Assembly (NCBI RefSeq): GCF_018294505.1
Contig: NC_057813.1
Coordinates: 320,439,191 to 320,503,190 of the forward strand
DNA from: Triticum aestivum
Lineage: Eukaryota > Streptophyta > Magnoliopsida > Poales > Poaceae
Reading direction: 5' to 3'
DNA: 64,000 bases
Part shown: positions 57,935 through 64,000 of the stretch, one piece after another
Layout of the letters: every line of letters begins with the position of its first letter
Position numbering within the stretch: position 1 is the stretch's first letter
Made by a program: the position numbers and the translations under genes
Notes under the pieces: model-generated
Database searches by the model: none
The model's input: only the letters and a program-made list of their open reading frames with translations
What the model was told of the DNA's origin: nothing

Positions 57935-58569
57935 GCGGCACCCCGAACTTATAGCATTATATGCATTGGGTCCGAATCATGTCTTGGGTCAATAGTTGGG
58001 TTTGCCCGGCTCCCATGTTTTGGTACCTTACGTTCCGTTGTATCTGCTAAGGTAGCACTGGGAGAACCACTGCGATTGCGCCCCAGTTGAGCTGGGTTAA
58101 CGCCTCAGTGGAGAAAGCTAAAACTGACCGTCATGATGAGGCGAGAGCCGATCGCTGTTCGAGAGATTTTTGCGAGTCCTTAAAGACTTATGCCGCTTAG
58201 GGCGAGGAGCCGGATCTTGTCCGGCCCAGGCGTGGAAAGCGCCCTAAATTCGGCCTTCCGAAGACTAGGGGCTTCGCCGAAATTTAAAATTATAGAATTC
58301 TATGGCTAAGTGAGAGTGTTCAAGCATTATAAGTCCGGTTGCCTTGTTCGCTCTGTTGAGCGCCTCCCTAGATGGACCCAAAAATGGGAACAAGAGTGCT
58401 CAAGTTTATCCCGAACACCCGAGCACTCGTGGCATGGGGGCTGAAGCCGACGACTTGCCATCTCTCAGATTTGATAAACAGCCGCACAGAAGGTAATATT
58501 TTAAATTAACAAGCGTTGCTTAGCGCATATGAACTATGTTTTCAGCGCACAGGATAACAAAATGCGATT
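57935..58569. other. Spacer of Fatima-2, right part
   Basis: Non-coding continuation of 44297-44880 after the chromovirus. It aligns with 9449-10068 of Fatima-1 and reappears at 62000-62634. Confidence 0.65.
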
Positions 58570-60030
58570 CTACTCAAAAATCACATCTTTGGAGCACTCC
58601 CCCGCAATAGTGTGGGCACCCATCAGCACACTCTTATAATACATCTCGGGCGTGCGATGCTCCTTGCCCTCTAGTGGTGGGTCTGTCACAAGCTTCTGGG
58701 CTCCATCTTGCCCCAGTGCACCTTTGCGCGGGCAAGGGCCCGACGGGCACCCTCAATACAGGCGGAGTGCTTGATGACTTCAACCCACGGGCACGCATCC
58801 ACCAGCCGCCGCACCAGGCCGAAGTAGCTCCCAGGCATGGCCTCCTTAGGCCACAGCCGAACTATGAGGCCCTTCATGGCCTGTTCGGCCGCCTTGTGGA
58901 CCTCGACCGGCTGCTTCAGTTGGTCGCTAAGGGGCACCGGATGTACGGCCTCAGCATACTGAGACCAGAAGACCTTCTCCATCGAGCTCCCCTCCTCGGC
59001 CCGGTAGAATGCGGCAGCATCGAACACGCTGCGAGGAAGATCTGCGAACGCTCCTAGAGAGCTCCGAATTCGGGCAAGCATCAGGTAATTAACACTCACA
59101 TGCTTACTTTGCATGAAAAATGCCTTACCCGCTGCTATTTTCTTCACCTCCTCAATCTCCTGGAGGGCCTTGTAGGCTCCGGCCTTAGCGGATTTGGCAT
59201 TCTCAAGAGCCATTGCAAGCTCAGACTCTCGAGTCTTCAAGTCACTCTCCAGGCTCTCATGTTTTTTCACGAGATCCTGGAGCTCTTGCTGTACCTCCGC
59301 CACGCGCCTCCCGCTTCTCTCGCTCGGTGCGCTCCGCGGCCGCATTGCGTTTGGCCGCGGCCACCGCCTCTTTCAGGGTCACCACCTTGTTAGTGGCCCC
59401 TGTAATACCCATGTTATCCTTGTCATTCTTTCCGCAACCAAAATCCTTTTCTGTAAGGTACAATTTTAATAAGGTGTTACTCACCTTCCTTATCCTCGAG
59501 CTGCTTCTTGGCACGGCCGAGCTCGTTCTCGGACCGCTCGAGGTTTTCCTTTAAAGTATTGACCTCCGCAGTCAGTGCGACAGAGGTCAGCAGCGCAGCC
59601 TGCAATCCCATATTGACATATTTTTTAGGACTCCTGCGTATATCTTTTTAGATCCTCAGTCTGGCCTTTCTTTCTAAACACCGAACCGAGCATCAGGGGC
59701 TACTGTCTATGCGGTACCATTTTATACATATTGAAATTCTTACCTCAAAGCCTATTAGAAGGCTGCTGCAGGCTTCGGTCAGCCCGCTCTTGGCGAGCTG
59801 CACCTTCTGAATCACCGCACTCATAACAGTGCGGTGTTCCTCTTTGATGGAGGTGCCGTTGAGCGCCTCCAGCAAATTATCCGGCACCTCCGGTTGGACA
59901 GAGCTGGCCGGCGTCACGGTCTTGCCCTTCTTGCGAAGGGGTCGCCCGCCGGACTCCGGAGCCAATGTGGGTTCCGGGGCCGAGTCCGGTGAAAAGTCCG
60001 GGAGGTTGTCCTGTGACACATCCGGGGCCT
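58570..60030 (-). pseudogene. Antisense PF04195-type gene of Fatima-2, first copy (C-terminal exons)
   Basis: Minus-strand exons with GT-AG introns: at least 60030-59744, then 59600-59485 (intron 59743-59601), then 59399 down to about 58570 (intron 59484-59400, 85 bp). Contents: basic linker (RPLRKKGKT), coiled coil (EVQQELQDLVKKHESLESDL), then the conserved region (AFADLPRSVFDAAAFYRAEE, VRLWPKEAMPGSYFGLVRRL). A frameshift lies near 59305, and a stop at 58686-58688 precedes the conserved CSKDVIF end near 58575. The N-terminal PF04195 core is cut off by the duplication junction at 60031. Function unknown. Confidence 0.75.
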
Positions 60031-61999
60031 CAGTTATTGCATTAGGACAACAACGATTCATCTGCTACTTTGTGCTGCGGTAGTTGAACCCATTCCTCTG
60101 CATGACCTGTCATTGCCACAATAAATAGTTGAAACCCACTAGCATGTGTAGGAGTTGATTGAGCCATGTTGTGTTCCTACCATGCTATGCCTACTATTGC
60201 TTAGACTTGTGTCAGGTCTGATTCATTGGGAATGAATTGGAGTGTTACGATATGTTCTGGTGTTGAGAGTTAAGTGTGTGAACACGATTTGGTAAAGGTA
60301 GCAGTGAGAGGCCATGTAGGAGTACATGGTGGGTTGTCTCACTGGAACCGTCTTTAAGCACCGGGTTCTATGTATGTTGTCCAATGACTCGATACTACCA
60401 CACATTGGGCTCCGGGCGCTCCAAGCCCTCTCGACTTATTAACCGACTTGATCTTTGTCCAGGAGTCGAAACTAGTTTCTGGTGTTTGTAGGTAGTGCTA
60501 TTTTTCTACCGAGTGGCACCCGGCAGGGTGGGCTTGGGACAGACTAGGCACAGGTGGCACGGTGTACCAAGTGGCACCCGGATGGTGGGCTTGGGAACCC
60601 TGCTCACATCATTTGGGGCCGTGAGCGACACCCCGGCCGGATCTCCTTGCGGATGGAACCCGAATAGGCGATAAACCTGGATTAGAGTCTTGTGTGGTTA
60701 GTCAGGTCGTGGCCGATACCCTCGCCAGGCTTCCGCTTGAAGGTTGCCGAGATACATGACGTGTATATGGCGGTAAGTGGCGAGAGCGTGTGTGAAGAAG
60801 TACACCCCTGCAGGGTTAACATGACCTATTCGAATAGCCGGGTCCGCGGTTATGGACTTCTTGGATGCTTACATGGTACATAGACAACTTGAAGTGTATA
60901 CTCTAAAAAGCTCAAGACAAGTGTGAGTGCTATGGATGGCCTTCTCGTAGGGAGACGGGGATGAATCCATGTGGTGATTAGTGGACTCGTGTGCGCCATA
61001 TCACCTCAAGAGTTTCTGGTAGTCGTAGAACAGGATAGCCACTGAGTCAAAGCTGGCTTGCTGCAACTAAACCCCACATTACCTTCTGATACACATGCAT
61101 GTATGATAGGATCTGATGTAAGTCTTGCTGAGTACCTTTGTACTCATGTTGCTTTATTTATGTTTTTGCAGCGGAGACTTCGGTCTTAATAGTGTTCTCA
61201 TGGACTTCGACGAGTAGTTTGTACCTCAGCTATGATCTTGATCGGATGTTGTAGATAGTCAGGCTCTTCAACCTTTTTCATTTGTAGATGTCTGTACCCA
61301 GACATGTAATTTTTCCGCTTGTTGCTGGTATGCTCTGTATGATGGGTCTTGTGACCCCTGTTTGAAACAAAGGCTATGATGGCTCTTTGAGCTTTATCTA
61401 TGTGACTTATTGAGTTATGCTGTGATGCCATGTTGTACAACACATACTTGCATGTTATGCGTACGTGTAACGTGTATTGCTATGTGTGGGATCTGACTAT
61501 CTAGTTGTTTATCCTTAGTAGCCTCTCTTACTGGGAAATGTCTCCTAGTGTTTCCACTGAGCCATGGTAGCGTGCTACTGCTCCGGAACACTTAGGCTGG
61601 CCGGCATGTGTCTTTCTTCGTTCCTGTGTCTGTCCCTTCGAGGAAATGTCACGCGATGAATACCGGAGTCCTGTTAGCCTGCTACAGCCCGGTTTACCGG
61701 AGTCCTGTTAGCCTAGTTGCTACAGCCCGGATTAACTCGCTGATGACCAACACGTTCGATGCTGGGTCATGTATGCTTGTCCCTGTAAGTTAGTGCCACT
61801 TTGGGTTCACGACTAGCCATGTCAGCCCGGGTTCTCTGTCATATGGATGCTAGCGACACTATCATATACGTGTGCCAAAAGTTGCAAACTGTCCCGGGCA
61901 TGGTAAGGCGACACCCATGGGAATACCGTGCGTGAGGCCGCAAAGTGATATGAGGTGTTACATGCTAGATTGATGTGACTTAGGATCGGGGTCCTGACA
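60031..61999 (+). repeat. Extra chromovirus LTR fragment in the duplicated copy
   Basis: Matches 55953-57934 and ends in the same CCTGACA, followed by gcggc. It looks like a truncated LTR but arose by duplication, not insertion. Confidence 0.92.
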
Positions 62000-62634
62000 G
62001 CGGCACCCCGAACTTATAGCATTATATGCATTGGGTCCGAATCATGTCTTGGGTCAATAGTTGGGTTTGCCCGGCTCCCATGTTTTGGTACCTTACGTTC
62101 CGTTGTATCTGCTAAGGTAGCACTGGGAGAACCACTGCGATTGCGCCCCAGTTGAGCTGGGTTAACGCCTCAGTGGAGAAAGCTAAAACTGACCGTCATG
62201 ATGAGGCGAGAGCCGATCGCTGTTCGAGAGATTTTTGCGAGTCCTTAAAGACTTATGCCGCTTAGGGCGAGGAGCCGGATCTTGTCCGGCCCAGGCGTGG
62301 AAAGCGCCCCAAATTCGGCCTTCCGAAGACTAGGGGCTTCGCCGAAATTTAAAATTATAGAATTCTATGGCTAAGTGAGAGTGTTCAAGCATTATAAGTC
62401 CGGTTGCCTTGTTCGCTCTGTTGAGCGCCTCCCTAGATGGACCCAAAAATGGGAACAAGAGTGCTCAAGTTTATCCCGAACACCCCAGCACTCGTGGCAT
62501 GGGGGCTGAAGCCGACGACTTGCCATCTCTCAGATTTGATAAACAGCCGCACAGAAGGTAATATTTTAAATTAACAAGCGTTGCTTAGCGCATATGAACT
62601 ATGTTTTCAGCGCACAGGATAACAAAATGCGATT

Positions 62635-64000
62635 CTACTCAAAAATCACATCTTTGGAGCACTCCCCCGCAATAGTGTGGGCGCCCGTCAGCACACTCTT
62701 ATAATACATATCGGGCGTGCGATGCTCCTTGCCCTCTAGTGGTGGGTCTGTCACAAGCTTCTGGGCTCCATCTTGCCCCAGTGCACCTTTGCGCGGGCAA
62801 GGGCCCGACGGGCACCCTCAATACAGGCGGAGTGCTTGATGACTTCAACCCACGGGCACGCATCCACCAGCCGCCGCACCAGGCCGAAGTAGCTCCCAGG
62901 CATGGCCTCCTTAGGCCACAGCCGAACTATGAGGCCCTTCATGGCCTGTTCGGCCGCCTTGTGGAGCTCGACCGGCTGCTTCAGTTGGTCGCTAAGGGGC
63001 ACCGGATGTACGGCCTCAGCATACTGAGACCAGAAGACCTTCTCCATCGAGCTCCCCTCCTCGGCCCGGTAGAATGCGGCAGCATCGAACACGCTGCGAG
63101 GAAGATCTGCGAACGCTCCTAGAGAGCTCCGAATTCGGGCAAGCATCAGGTAATTAACACTCACATGCTTACTTTGCATGAAAAATGCCTTACCCGCTGC
63201 TATTTTCTTCACCTCCTCAATCTCCTGGAGGGCCTTGTAGGCTCCGGCCTTAGCGGATTTGGCATTCTCAAGAGCCATTGCAAGCTCAGACTCTCGAGTC
63301 TTCAAGTCACTCTCCAGGCTCTCATGTTTTTTCACGAGATCCTGGAGCTCTTGCTGTACCTCCGCCACGCGCCTCCCGCTTCTCTCGCTCGGTGCGCTCC
63401 GCGGCCGCATTGCGTTTGGCCGCGGCCACCGCCTCTTTCAGGGTCACCACCTTGTTAGTGGCCCCTGTAATACCCATGTTATCCTTGTCATTCTTTCCGC
63501 AACCAAAATCCTTTTCTGTAAGGTACAATTTTAATAAGGTGTTACTCACCTTCCTTATCCTCGAGCTGCTTCTTGGCACGGCCGAGCTCGTTCTCGGACC
63601 GCTCGAGGTTTTCCTTTAAAGTATTGACCTCCGCAGTCAGTGCGACAGAGGTCAGCAGCGCAGCCTGCAATCCCATATTGACATATTTTTTAGGACTCCT
63701 GCGTATATCTTTTTAGATCCTCAGTCTGGCCTTTCTTTCTAAACACCGAACCGAGCATCAGGGGCTACTGTCTATGCGGTACCATTTTATACATATTGAA
63801 ATTCTTACCTCAAAGCCTATTAGAAGGCTGCTGCAGGCTTCGGTCAGCCCGCTCTTGGCGAGCTGCACCTTCTGAATCACCGCACTCATAACAGTGCGGT
63901 GTTCCTCTTTGATGGAGGTGCCGTTGAGCGCCTCCAGCAAATTATCCGGCACCTCCGGTTGGACAGAGCTGGCCGGCGTCACGGTCTTGCCCTTCTTGCG
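62635..64000 (-). pseudogene. Antisense PF04195-type gene of Fatima-2, second copy
   Basis: Same exon plan as the first copy, shifted by 4,065 bp: about 63464-62635, 63665-63550, and 63809 to beyond 64000. It shares the frameshift near 63370 and the stop at 62751-62753, so both defects predate the duplication. The N-terminal exons should lie to the right of the window. Confidence 0.75.

Larger units (their letters stand above)
55953..60030. repeat. First copy of a 4,078-bp tandem duplication
   Basis: The unit joins the right 1,982 bp of the chromovirus 3' LTR to 2,096 bp of Fatima-2. The next copy starts at 60031 with the same 'cagttattgcattagg' as at 55953. The junction (60025-60035) reads 'ggggcctcagttatt', with 'ctc' shared by both sources as microhomology. 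Confidence 0.93.
40523..64000 (+). mobile_element. Fatima-2: second Fatima-like element (open at the right)
   Basis: Visible segments are 40523-44880, 57935-60030 and 62000-64000. Order: LTR, primer site, gag-protease, spacer, antisense PF04195-type gene. The chromovirus splits the spacer, and a tandem duplication repeats the antisense part. No polymerase is present. No purine tract precedes its LTR, and the PF04195-type gene of Fatima-1 stops there, so this LTR is the 5' LTR of a nested element and not the 3' LTR of Fatima-1. The 3' LTR lies outside the window. Confidence 0.75.
60031..64000. repeat. Second copy of the tandem duplication (open at the window end)
   Basis: Collinear with 55953-59935. 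Differences are few: a 13-bp deletion near 60969, and single-base changes such as 60617, 61313, 61881 and 62700. The copies are close to but not fully identical. The unit would end near 64095 if it is complete. Confidence 0.93.

Noticed and set aside
61198..61443. 81-aa minus frame shared with 57133-57378
   Set aside because: It is shared only because of the tandem duplication; no domain, and it lies within LTR sequence.

Overview
This window is repetitive DNA from a large grass genome, almost certainly of the Triticeae (wheat, Aegilops, barley or rye group). I found no ordinary host gene. Nearly every base belongs to a stack of nested Ty3/gypsy LTR retrotransposons of types typical of these genomes. 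Two runs of N (29071-29593 and 36391-36860) show that it comes from a draft assembly. Family names such as Fatima or Sabrina are my recognition of sequence style and were not checked against a database; lineage calls rest on protein motifs visible here.

Layout. (1) 1-4983: part of a retrotransposon ('element A') with a broken, intron-containing gene for a PF04195-type (putative gypsy-type transposon) protein on the + strand, followed by 43-bp and 72-bp tandem arrays. (2) From 4984: a Fatima-like element ('Fatima-1') with a 455-bp LTR, a gag-protease frame and an antisense PF04195-type gene. It is split by a 15.3-kb Athila-type (Sabrina-like) minus-strand element at 10623-25943 (target duplication atgcc). 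That element is itself split by an 8.5-kb Tat-type element with full gag-pol at 13453-21934 (target duplication gctgt). The Tat-type element carries an antisense B3-domain gene with its own TATA box. (3) 28309-40517: a 12.2-kb non-autonomous element with 4.8-kb LTRs and a 2.5-kb non-coding centre (target duplication cctct). (4) From 40523: a second Fatima-like element ('Fatima-2'), probably nested in the antisense gene of Fatima-1. It is split by a 13.05-kb chromovirus with 4.0-4.1-kb LTRs at 44881-57934 (target duplication gcggc). (5) 55953-64000: a tandem duplication with a 4,078-bp period that joins part of the chromovirus LTR to part of Fatima-2. The second copy runs off the window.

How the parts relate. 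Only the Tat-type element and the chromovirus carry reverse transcriptase and integrase, and both are broken by stop codons or frameshifts. The two Fatima-like elements and the Sabrina-like element keep only gag and protease. The 12.2-kb element encodes nothing recognisable. It does share a tRNA-Met-type primer site, a hairpin next to the polypurine tract and a palindrome-rich LTR block with the chromovirus, which suggests that relatives of the chromovirus mobilised it. Three element types here carry a spliced or separately promoted gene of PF04195 or B3 type. In the Fatima and Tat-type elements that gene is antisense to gag-pol; in element A the orientation is inferred.
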